From Holophaga sp. (GTDB lineage Bacteria; Acidobacteriota; Holophagae; Holophagales; Holophagaceae): a DNA stretch of 64,000 bases. Position 1 is the first letter of the stretch, and every line of letters starts with the position of its first letter. The stretch lies in the NCBI GenBank assembly GCA_016715205.1, contig JADKBC010000006.1:1-64000 (forward strand), read 5' to 3'. A program made the position numbers and the translations under genes. Positions 9,594 through 17,292 of the stretch are shown here, one piece after another. The notes beneath the pieces were generated by a model, which was not told where the DNA came from, did not search any database, and was given only the letters and a program-made list of their open reading frames with translations.

Positions 9594-9803
9594 ATGGTTG
9601 AAGAGACTTTCCTGCGCCTGCAACACAGCGAGAGTGTTGTGTGCGAAATGGCCTCCACCCTTCTGGCCGCCTACATTTCCTCGGGCCAATTGACCGTGGA
9701 AAACGAAGACGCACTGATTGAACGCACGCTGACCATGGCGATCAAGCTGGCGAGGTCGGCCGATCGCGCGATCGAAAGTGACAACGAAAATAACGACGAG
9801 TAG
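9594..9803 (+). CDS. Small acidic protein of unknown function
   Basis: A 69-residue protein preceded by GGGAG eight bases before its ATG, which supports real translation. It is mostly helical in appearance, with Leu/Ala-rich segments (LLAAYISSGQL, MAIKLARSADRAI) and an acidic Asn/Glu/Asp tail. There are two cysteines absent of any metal motif and no signal peptide. It stands alone, after apt and before a convergent kinase gene. I do not recognise the family. The unusual leader upstream suggests that its expression is controlled. Confidence 0.7.
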   Translation: MVEETFLRLQHSESVVCEMASTLLAAYISSGQLTVENEDALIERTLTMAIKLARSADRAIESDNENNDE

Positions 9804-9925
9804 CGGCAACCCTCTTCGGCCGTTTGTTTCCGTTAGGCTCAAGACCCTCTTGATGGTGGGCAGTGGTAGCTGTCCCGCCGCATGTCGAGTCTGGCAGCCA
9901 GGGGTGGTAAAGCATGGGTATCGGC

Positions 9926-12010
9926 CTACCCCAGTGGCGCCACCGGCAGGATCAGCGAGAAGCGGCTGCCCGGGGTCAGCGGCCGGTATTGGGCTTCGCC
10001 GCCGTGATCCTGGGCGATGCGGCGGACGATGGCCAGGCCCAGGCCCGTGCCCTTGCGCTTGGTGGAGAAATAGGGTTCGAAGAGTCGCTCCCGGGCTTCT
10101 TCGGGCACGCCGGGGCCATCATCTTCCACTTCCAATTGCACCCGGTCCACCTGGTCCCTGGCAGGTTCCAGGCGCAGGGTAATGGCGCCTTTGCCGTCTA
10201 GGGCACTCACCGCGTTGTCCACGAAATTGATCAGGGCGCGCTTGATCATGTCGCCATCCCACCGCACGGCCACGGGGCCATCGGGCAAGGCCAGATCAAA
10301 CCGGATGGCAGGGTGAATGGGCGCGTACAGCGCCTGCACTTGGCGCAGCAGTTCGCAGGCATCCAGGGGCTGGGGCTGGGGTGCAGGCAGTTTGGCAAAG
10401 CGGCTGAAGCTATCCACCAGCCGCGACAGACTGCTCACTTCCACAAGGATGGTTTCGGCGCCTTCGGTCACGATCTGGGGATCCAGGCGCCCTTCGCGGG
10501 CGCGGCGCAGGAGGCGCTGGGCCGTGAGTTGGATGGGTGTGAGGGGGTTCTTCACTTCGTGGGCCATGCGCCGGGCGACTTCCTGCCAAGCGGCCCGTTT
10601 TTCCGCCTGGGCCAGCAGCGAAAGATCCTCCAGCACCGCCAGTTCGCCGCCATCGGAGATGGGCACGATGATGGCCCGCACGGGGCGGCCATCGCCCTCG
10701 CCGCCGATGCGCAGTTCTTCCTCCTGGGCATGGCGGGTATCGCGCACCTCGCGCACCAGGGCTGGCAGGCCACCCAGGCGTGGCTGTCCGGCCAATTCAC
10801 TCCAGCCACTCGTGATGGGATCCCAGTCTTCCAGGCCCAGCCACCGGCGGGCAGTGGGGTTGAAGGTGCGCAGCTCGCCATCCTTGTTCCAGCCCAGCAC
10901 GCCCACGGGAAGCGCTTCCAGCAATTGCCCCAGATAGGCCCGCTGCCGCTCGATGCGCTCGGCCTGGGCTTCGATGGCTTCACGATTCTGGCGCAGATCC
11001 CGGGTCATGGCGTTGAAGCTTTGGGAGAGGAAGGCCAGTTCGTCTTCGCCATGCACGGGCAGCACCACGTCCAGATCCCCGGTGCCCACGCGCTGGGCGG
11101 CCTTGGCCAGGGCGCGCACGGGTTCAGAGATGGTGCGGGCGATGGCGAGGCCCACCCACACCGCGAAAAAGAGCGTGGTCAACGTGAGCAGCAGAAAAGT
11201 GTTTTGGGGCAGGGTTTCGAGGCTGTTGCGAAAGGCGTGGATCTGGGAAGAATCCCGGGATCGGCGATCCAACCGCATGATGCCTTCGTGCAACTCCCTG
11301 GGGATGAACAGTCCTGCCACGAAGCGGGGTCCGGGCCGAGCCACAGCGGTGGCGCTCAGCACCCATAATCCCTGGCCCGTGTCCTGGCGGGTGAGTTCGG
11401 TAACCACGCCCGTGAGATCAGGGGCTGGCAGTTCGGGTGCGAGGGCCTGGGAAAGGGTGCCCGGATTCTGCCGCACCAATAGATCGAGCCCGGCCTCCTG
11501 GCGCAGATCCTCCACATCTCCCGTGGGGTTCTGGGGCAGGCGCTCCAAGGCGATGTGCAGCCGCGCTTCCATCTGCTTGTGGAAGGCCTCCGTGAGGCGG
11601 TCGCCATCGGTGATGAGCTGCTGGGTTTCAGGCAGGAACCAGCGCTTCACGTTCTTGCTGATGAAATCCTTGCCGGTGAGATATAGCAGCAGGCTGGGGG
11701 CGAAGCAGACCACGAAAAAGGCCACCACCAGGCGGGTGCGGATGCGCGCCCCCAGGATGCCCCGGCGCCGCTCGAAATAGAGCTTGGCCAGGGTGCGGGC
11801 GATGATGAAGAGCAGGGTGCCGATGGCGAGGGTGTTGGCCAAACCCAGGGCCAGCAAGGCCCAGCGGCTGGTGGCGTCGAGGCCACCTTCCACCTGGTTG
11901 CTGACAATCCGGTACCCTCGGAAGAGCACGCCGATGAGCACGAGCAGGAACACCGCCGTGTACAGGCGATGCAATTCCGGGGGCCGTTTCGGCTTGGGTT
12001 CGGTCTCCAT
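9926..12010 (-). CDS. NtrY-like membrane sensor histidine kinase
   Basis: The start was placed at the ATG at 12010 (METEPKPKRPPEL), giving 694 residues; upstream in-frame codons would run into the divergent gene. There are about four membrane segments (residues about 12-35, 48-75, 87-110 and another before the HAMP). A HAMP linker (ISEPVRALAKAAQRVGTGD), a PAS domain, an H box (RRMAHEVKNPLTP, His near 484) and an ATPase domain ending in KGTGLGLAIVRRI follow. This is the NtrY architecture, but no NtrX-type regulator is adjacent. It is divergent from the methylase-like gene, with only 33 bp between starts. Confidence 0.88.
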   Translation of the reverse strand: METEPKPKRPPELHRLYTAVFLLVLIGVLFRGYRIVSNQVEGGLDATSRWALLALGLANTLAIGTLLFIIARTLAKLYFERRRGILGARIRTRLVVAFFVVCFAPSLLLYLTGKDFISKNVKRWFLPETQQLITDGDRLTEAFHKQMEARLHIALERLPQNPTGDVEDLRQEAGLDLLVRQNPGTLSQALAPELPAPDLTGVVTELTRQDTGQGLWVLSATAVARPGPRFVAGLFIPRELHEGIMRLDRRSRDSSQIHAFRNSLETLPQNTFLLLTLTTLFFAVWVGLAIARTISEPVRALAKAAQRVGTGDLDVVLPVHGEDELAFLSQSFNAMTRDLRQNREAIEAQAERIERQRAYLGQLLEALPVGVLGWNKDGELRTFNPTARRWLGLEDWDPITSGWSELAGQPRLGGLPALVREVRDTRHAQEEELRIGGEGDGRPVRAIIVPISDGGELAVLEDLSLLAQAEKRAAWQEVARRMAHEVKNPLTPIQLTAQRLLRRAREGRLDPQIVTEGAETILVEVSSLSRLVDSFSRFAKLPAPQPQPLDACELLRQVQALYAPIHPAIRFDLALPDGPVAVRWDGDMIKRALINFVDNAVSALDGKGAITLRLEPARDQVDRVQLEVEDDGPGVPEEARERLFEPYFSTKRKGTGLGLAIVRRIAQDHGGEAQYRPLTPGSRFSLILPVAPLG

Positions 12011-12043
12011 CGAGAAAAGGCTACCCTGGATCCAGGAGCAAGA

Positions 12044-13285
12044 ATGACCAAGCTGCGTCACCGGGACCCTTTCGCCACCCGTCGGGCCTTTCTGGAGACC
12101 CTGGCCGAAGGTGACGAAGGCTTCTGGTCCGAGGTGGTGGCCGAAGGCGAGCGCATTCCCTGCTGGACCCGGGAATTCTGGACCTCCCGCCAGCGGCAGG
12201 CTTCCAGCCTGCACGAAATTTCGTACCGGGCCTGCTACAAGCCGCAGTTGCCAAGGCTTTTCATCGAGCACCTGACCCAGCCTGGGGGCCGCATCTACGA
12301 CCCCTTCAGCGGGCGCGGCACCACGGCCCTGGAGGCGGCCCTGCTGGGGCGGCGAGTGGCGGCCAACGATATCAATCCGCTCTCGGAAATCCTGGCGCGG
12401 CCGCGCCTGACGCCGCCCGACCCCGAGGTCATCGAAGCCCGCTTGGCGCTCATCCCCCAACGTGGAAGCGAAGGCGGGCTGGATCTTTCAATGTTCTTTC
12501 ACCCGGACACCGAGGCGGAAATTCGAGGCCTGCGGGCGTGGTTTCTATCGCGGGAGCAACGCGGCGAGCTGGATGGCATCGATGCGTGGATTCGCATGGT
12601 GGCCACCAATCGGTTGACCGGTCATTCACCCGGTTTTTTCTCCGTCTACACCCTGCCACCCAACCAGGCCCTTAGCGCCGAAAAGCAGGTGGAGATCAAT
12701 CGCAAGCGCGCGCAAACGCCCGAGTACCGGGATACCCGGAAGCTCATCCTGAAAAAATCCCGCCAGCTTCTCTCCGATCTCTCGGAAGAAACGCGCCAAA
12801 ACCTTGCTGTAGCAGCCCAGGATCCCCGTTTTCTCACGGGCGATGCCCGGCGCACCCCCGGCCTGGAGGCGGATTCCATCGCCCTCACGGTCACCAGCCC
12901 GCCCTTCCTCGATGTGGTGCAGTACGCCGCCGACAACTGGCTGCGTTGCTGGTTCTGCGGTCTGGATGCCGCCGAGATCGCCCGTGGTATCACCATGTCC
13001 CGCACCGTGGACGCCTGGGGCGACACCATGCAGGATGTTTTTCACGAGCTGTTTCGCATCACCCAGCCCGGCGGTCATGTGGCCTTCGAAGTGGGCGAAA
13101 TCCGCAAAGGCACCATTCGTCTCGAAGAAATCGTGCTGCCCCTGGGCATTCGCGCGGGCTTCCGCCCCATGGGCGTGCTGGTGAACGAACAGACCTTCAC
13201 CAAAACCGCCAATATTTGGGGCGTGGACAACAACGCCAAGGGCACCAATAGCAATCGGATCGTGATGTTCAGGAAGGGCGAATGA
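12044..13285 (+). CDS. DNA-methylase-like SAM-dependent methyltransferase
   Basis: The ATG at 12044 has AGGAG six bases upstream, giving 413 residues. A SAM-binding motif DPFSGRGTTALEAALLG begins at residue 86, and the catalytic motif TSPPF is at 284-288. Both are hallmarks of the N4-cytosine/N6-adenine methylase fold, in the order motif I then motif IV. No restriction endonuclease gene is next to it, so it is an orphan if it acts on DNA. A nucleic-acid methylase acting on RNA cannot be excluded. It converges on the kelch lipoprotein gene. Confidence 0.78.
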   Translation: MTKLRHRDPFATRRAFLETLAEGDEGFWSEVVAEGERIPCWTREFWTSRQRQASSLHEISYRACYKPQLPRLFIEHLTQPGGRIYDPFSGRGTTALEAALLGRRVAANDINPLSEILARPRLTPPDPEVIEARLALIPQRGSEGGLDLSMFFHPDTEAEIRGLRAWFLSREQRGELDGIDAWIRMVATNRLTGHSPGFFSVYTLPPNQALSAEKQVEINRKRAQTPEYRDTRKLILKKSRQLLSDLSEETRQNLAVAAQDPRFLTGDARRTPGLEADSIALTVTSPPFLDVVQYAADNWLRCWFCGLDAAEIARGITMSRTVDAWGDTMQDVFHELFRITQPGGHVAFEVGEIRKGTIRLEEIVLPLGIRAGFRPMGVLVNEQTFTKTANIWGVDNNAKGTNSNRIVMFRKGE

Positions 13286-13307
13286 ATCAGGCGCGTTGGC
13301 GCCGCAG

Positions 13308-14625
13308 TCAGTGCAATGACAGGGCTGTCCGTGAGGTCATATCCTCCAGGCCGTGCTGACCCACTTTCAAACGAGTTCCTCCAAAGAGCCAGGGGGTGCC
13401 CGTTGAATCTAATGCCAGCGCCGCATTTTCTCGCCAAACATCCGCCGCATGCTCCAGATCGGTACCACTCGCATCAGGCACAATCGCTTCGGGGCTCTTC
13501 AGGATTTGCAGTTGGAGCGTATGCCCATCCAGGAGCAGGAGTGCGGAACCGGAGCTCAGCAGCAGGTTGCCCGACCCCAGCAGCCTTGCCCCGTGGCGGG
13601 CCAGGGGAAAAGGGGAGCTTGGGTCCGGGGTGGAATGTCCGGGCCACAGGATCAAAAAGCTCCGTCGTATCCAATTCTTGATTGGTGTCATAACCACCGG
13701 CAATCAGCACATGGCCTGTGGGTAGAAGGGTGGCCGTATGGTTTCGACGGGTCGAATGCATGGGGCCCGTTTCCTTGAAATGACCTGTTTGAGGATCGAA
13801 GATCATGGCCTGGTGGAGGTTGCCACCCTTTTGCGCATCCCACCCTCCCGTGATCAACAGGCGCCCTTCCCCAAGCCACGTTAAAACCCCCCGCGCAGGA
13901 AAGAAGGGTGGCGGTTCGGTCAGCCGCCACTGCCGATCCTTGGGGTCATAAACCTGGGCGCAGGGCTTTTGCTCGGCGTCGTAGCCAGCCATGAAAAGGA
14001 GCACCCGCCCATCGGGCAGCAGTGTGCCTCGGCATTCTTCGGCAGTGCGCGTGGGCAGCGGGGCGGGCAACGAGTCGACACGATTTTCCCAGGGGATCAC
14101 TCGCGCAGTGGAAGGGATTCCGGCGCCGGTTTTGATCAGAAAAACGCTCCCATCGGGAAGTTTAAGGGCGATGTGGGAACCGGGAGGAAGCGGCACTTCC
14201 ATGGCAAGGGGACGAAGGGCTCCACTTGCTGGGTTAAATAGCAGAGCCTTGCTCCCCAGGGGATTTCCAGTCCGCCCACCGGTCAGAAGGAAAGAGCCAT
14301 CCTCCAGCAGGGTCGATTGGGGCGCAGGGAAGGCAACGCCCAGATCGAGCGGGGAGCCCCAATTTCCTTGGAGGGTCACAGGCGGTAGGCCAGTCGATTC
14401 CAGCCACCGTTCAGGCGGGCGACTGGGGATTTTTTTGGGTCGCATGCGCTCCGCAACGCGAACACGTTTGCCAGTTTCATCAACCTTTCCCAACTCCAGG
14501 TCGCGCTCAAAATCACTGCGGCGGGCGGCCTCACTTTTCTCGCAGCCGGGCCCAAGAAGAAGTGCCAGGCCCACCAGCAAGGACGAAAGGCCGGGAGGCA
14601 TGACGACGCGAGGACCTTTGCTCAA
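13308..14625 (-). pseudogene. Kelch-repeat lipoprotein, broken by a one-base frameshift
   Basis: The N-terminus has a signal with lipobox LLLGPGC, followed by kelch-like motifs such as HTATLLPTGHVLIAGGYD. Reading from 14625, the frame leaves kelch-like sequence near 13604-13615 and stops at 13474 with an unrelated tail. In the neighbouring frame the kelch pattern resumes at once (FPLARHGARLLGSGNLLL) and continues to a stop at 13308. Skipping one base in the run CCCC-TTTT-CCCC (minus strand) joins the two parts. The cause may be a sequencing error, slippage or a real mutation. The start overlaps the end of rimI by four bases (ATGA), so it is the last gene of the tsaB-rimI operon. Confidence 0.75.
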
Positions 14626-15032
14626 AGGGATTCCTTTCCGTACAGCGCCGCATCCTCCCCATCCCGGTAATAACCTTTGCGGATGCCCTGGAAGTGCCAG
14701 CCTTCGGCTTCGTAGAGGTGGCGGGCGGGGGTGTTGGACACGCGGACTTCCAGACGGAACTGGGTGATCCCGAGGGCCTGCAGGGCGCGGGAGCTATTGG
14801 CGAGGAGTTGGCGACCCAGGCCTTGGCCGCGGGCTTCGGGAGTCACGGCGATGCGCAGCAGCTCCGCTTCGCCCACCACGGCCACCAGGCTCCAACGGGC
14901 ATAGCCGAGCCCTTCCACCAGCCACAGTTCTTCATGGTCCTCCAGGGGGCCCCAGGCGGTGTCGAAAACGGCCAGATCCAGGGCCTCCACCCAGGCGGGC
15001 AGGGCGGAGCCGGGGCCGAGATGGCGCATCAC
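14622..15032 (-). CDS. rimI: Ribosomal-protein-alanine N-acetyltransferase-like GNAT protein
   Basis: A 136-residue GNAT-fold acetyltransferase. The acetyl-CoA loop reads VTPEARGQGLGRQLL, and the C-terminal strand region has LEVRVSNTPARHLYEAEGW, which is the RimI pattern. RimI acetylates the N-terminus of ribosomal protein S18 in E. coli, and it is commonly found next to tsaB, as here. It overlaps tsaB and the kelch lipoprotein gene by four bases on each side, indicating translational coupling. Confidence 0.9.
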   Translation of the reverse strand: MMRHLGPGSALPAWVEALDLAVFDTAWGPLEDHEELWLVEGLGYARWSLVAVVGEAELLRIAVTPEARGQGLGRQLLANSSRALQALGITQFRLEVRVSNTPARHLYEAEGWHFQGIRKGYYRDGEDAALYGKESL

Positions 15033-15724
15033 CGCGCGTGGCCCCGGCGCAGGGCCTCGCTCAGATGGGCAGAGGCATGGGGGAAGTTCATCTCCGCATC
15101 GGTTTCGCGCAGGTAGAAGGGCACCAGGGGATTCTCGGGTGGCAGCCCCGTCTTTTCCCGGCAGAGTTCCACCAGGGCTTGGAGGGTGACGTTTTCTTCA
15201 TCTTCCAGCATCGTTCCCGAGGATCCGAGCACCGGCTCGAGCTTGGCCCGGAAGGCGGCAGGCGCCCACCAGAGGTCGCTCCCAAGCAGGGTGGGCAGTT
15301 CGGCGCTGGGGTGTTTGGTGGCGGGCGTTAGGGCCTCACCATCCCATTTCTGGGCAAAGGCCTCCGTGCGCTGGCCATCCAGCAGAATCCAGCTGGGACC
15401 AGACAAACCGCCCACCCGTAGGGCCCGGGCCCGCAGTTCAAAGGCGGAGAATCCCCAGACGGGCACTCCCGTGAGGGCCAAGCCTTCGGCCGTGGCGACG
15501 CCGGTGCGCAGGCTGGTGAAACCGCCCGGGCCAACACAGGTGATGCACCCAGTGAGCGCCGAGGGCACGATACCTGCCTCGGTGAGCAGGGCTTGCAGGG
15601 CAGGCAGCAATACCGTGCTGTGGCTTTGGCCGGGCTCCACCCTCAGGGCGCGGGTCCAGGCCCTCGCTGGGGCCACCAGGGCCAGATGCAGACGTTCAGT
15701 GGTGGTATCCAGGCCAAGCAGCAT
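15029..15724 (-). CDS. tsaB: tRNA threonylcarbamoyladenosine biosynthesis protein TsaB
   Basis: A 231-residue protein of the ASKHA fold that works with TsaD and TsaE to make the t6A37 modification of tRNAs reading ANN codons. The start LLGLDTTTERLHLAL and the internal VGPGGFTSLRTGVATAEGLA are typical. The other Tsa genes are not in this window. It is the first gene of a minus-strand operon, tsaB-rimI-kelch lipoprotein. Confidence 0.93.
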   Translation of the reverse strand: MLLGLDTTTERLHLALVAPARAWTRALRVEPGQSHSTVLLPALQALLTEAGIVPSALTGCITCVGPGGFTSLRTGVATAEGLALTGVPVWGFSAFELRARALRVGGLSGPSWILLDGQRTEAFAQKWDGEALTPATKHPSAELPTLLGSDLWWAPAAFRAKLEPVLGSSGTMLEDEENVTLQALVELCREKTGLPPENPLVPFYLRETDAEMNFPHASAHLSEALRRGHAR

Positions 15725-15802
15725 GGGCTCAGTTTAGCGTGGCGGTAGGCAGGGCGGTGGGATCGATGGAATGGGGGCCGGTGCCCGAATGAAAGATCAG
15801 GC

Positions 15803-16070
15803 GCTGGATCCTTACTTCGCCCGCTACGCTCCGTGATCCAGGCAAGGAAACACAACTGGGCGGCCCGTTGGACCGCCCAGTTGTTTGACCCACTCAAACC
15901 TTATTCTGAAGCTCGCTGGATCCTCACTTCGCTCGCCGCACTGCGGCGCGCTCCGTGATCCGGCGAGGCAACAACCGACTGGCCCGTTCCGCCAGCTGTT
16001 TGACCACACCCATATTCTGAAGCTCGTGGATCCTCTCGCTCGCCGCACTGCGGCGCTCCGTGATCCAGCG
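15803..16070. repeat. Tandem non-coding repeat of about 111 bp, 2.4 copies
   Basis: Between tsaB and rpmB three diverged units begin near 15803, 15915 and 16025. Each starts with a GGATCC box, followed by a CTTCGCTCGCCGC-type stretch and CTCCGTGATCC; the first two continue with a GGCCCGTT-loop hairpin, GTTTGACC and ATTCTGAAGCTCG. The third unit ends at the rpmB stop codon. GGATC and GATCC arms flank a GCCGC/GCGGC hairpin in units 2 and 3. Nothing in the 349 bp between tsaB and rpmB looks coding. Confidence 0.75.
15852..15884 (-). terminator. Terminator-like hairpin downstream of rpmB
   Basis: A perfect 12-bp stem ACAACTGGGCGG/CCGCCCAGTTGT with a 9-base loop. On the minus strand it is followed by GTTTCC, on the plus strand by TTGACC. 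It is part of the first tandem repeat unit, and a weaker version (CTGGC/GCCAG, 15979-15995) occurs in the second. It probably ends rpmB transcription before tsaB. Confidence 0.55.
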
Positions 16071-16073
16071 GCT

Positions 16074-16265
16074 TCAGACGTTCTTGATGACCTTGCCGGC
16101 CTGGAGGCAGGAGGTGCAGACGCGGATGCGCTTGGGCACCCCGTTCACGAGGGCGCGGACGGGCTGGAGATTGGGATTCCAGCGACGGTTGGTGATGTTG
16201 TGGGCGTGACTGACGTTGTGCCCGAACTGGGGCTTCTTACCGCAGACTTCGCATTGACGGGACAT
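16074..16265 (-). CDS. rpmB: 50S ribosomal protein L28
   Basis: A 63-residue ribosomal protein of the large subunit. The ATG at 16265 gives MSRQCEVCGKKPQFGHNVSH, the standard L28 start, with a GAGG ribosome site; the longer frame upstream has no support. Cysteines at CEVC and VCTSC form the zinc-type pairs seen in many L28 proteins. Its 3' end touches the tandem repeat array. It is divergent from dprA. Confidence 0.96.
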   Translation of the reverse strand: MSRQCEVCGKKPQFGHNVSHAHNITNRRWNPNLQPVRALVNGVPKRIRVCTSCLQAGKVIKNV

Positions 16266-16409
16266 GGCAACCTCACAGATTTCCGGGTACGGCACAGCCA
16301 AAGGAAAGCTAGTTTACCAATTCCACCCGGAAACTCAAGGCGAATTACGCGAAGGCTTGCGGAGGGGCGGCTTCCCGGCGATGGTAGGGAATTCTCAAAG
16401 CTGGTTTCC

Positions 16410-17249
16410 ATGGACCTCGACCGCTGGGCCTTAGCCTTCACGATCTTGTCCTGGCCCGAGGGCAGGAAGGCGCAGCTCTGGGCCAGCCTCCAGGCTGGCG
16501 TGAGGCCCAAGCTGGACGCCGAATCTGAAGCCGACCTCAATGGCCTGGACCCGGCCCGGTTGCGTCAGCAGGCCGAGGCGCGCGGGGCCCGCCTGTGGCT
16601 GCCTTCTGATATTGATGCGGCACCCCTTCTATCCGAATTGCCCTACCCGGTGGCGCTTTGGGCGCGCGGTAGCCTTCCACCTTCCATGCTTGCGGTGGCC
16701 CTCGTGGGCAGTCGGGAACCCAGCCCACTGGGAAGGGCGCGAGCTCGGAGTTGGGCGGGGGAACTTACCAAGGCGGGCGTGGCGGTGCTTTCGGGCCTGG
16801 CCCGGGGCATCGATGGGGCGGCCCACCTGGGCGCCCTGGAGGTGGGCCCCACCTGGGGAGTCATGGGCTCGGGCCTGGATCATCCCTATCCGCCGGAACA
16901 CCTCATGTTGATGGACCGCATGGTGGCCGCGGGCGGGGGCGTGATCACGCCCTTTCCGCCTGACGCCAAACCCCAGAAATGGCATTTTCCCCGCCGGAAT
17001 TGGCTGCTGGCCGCCTGGACCCAGGGGGTGGTGGTGCTGGAGGCCAAGCTCAAGTCGGGGTCGCTGGTGACCGCCCGCCTGGCCCTGGACCTGGGCCGGG
17101 AACTTTGGGCCTGTCCCGGAGCGCCCGAAAATCCCCTTTCCGAAGGCCCGAATTCACTGTTGCGCGAAGGCGCGGCGCGGATTTGCCGGTCCTCGGCAGA
17201 CATACTGGAAGACCTTCAAAGTTTGCCGCTGGGAATAAACCGCCCTTGA
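16410..17249 (+). CDS. dprA: DNA processing protein DprA
   Basis: The ATG at 16410 (MDLDRWALAFTILS) gives 279 residues; extending upstream would only read antisense of rpmB. DprA binds incoming single-stranded DNA and loads RecA during transformation. The Rossmann-like core shows VALVGSREPSPLGR, SGLARGIDGAAHLGAL, NWLLAAWTQGVVVLEA and KSGSLVTARLALDLGRELWACPG split over its length. The C-terminal winged-helix domain of longer homologues is absent. topA follows closely, a common arrangement. Confidence 0.93.
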   Translation: MDLDRWALAFTILSWPEGRKAQLWASLQAGVRPKLDAESEADLNGLDPARLRQQAEARGARLWLPSDIDAAPLLSELPYPVALWARGSLPPSMLAVALVGSREPSPLGRARARSWAGELTKAGVAVLSGLARGIDGAAHLGALEVGPTWGVMGSGLDHPYPPEHLMLMDRMVAAGGGVITPFPPDAKPQKWHFPRRNWLLAAWTQGVVVLEAKLKSGSLVTARLALDLGRELWACPGAPENPLSEGPNSLLREGAARICRSSADILEDLQSLPLGINRP

Positions 17250-17292
17250 CGGCCATGGGATGATCCACTTTTGAATGAACCGGGAGTGCTAC

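Noticed and set aside
12011..12460. Upstream extension of the NtrY-like gene
   Set aside because: It would overlap most of the divergent methylase-like gene's start and adds no domain; the ATG at 12010 begins right before the first helix.
15803..16070. CRISPR array
   Set aside because: The units are about 111 bp, diverged, only 2-3 in number and have no spacers or nearby cas genes.
15885..16409. Upstream extension of dprA
   Set aside because: The extension would be antisense to rpmB and the tandem repeats; the normal DprA start is at 16410.
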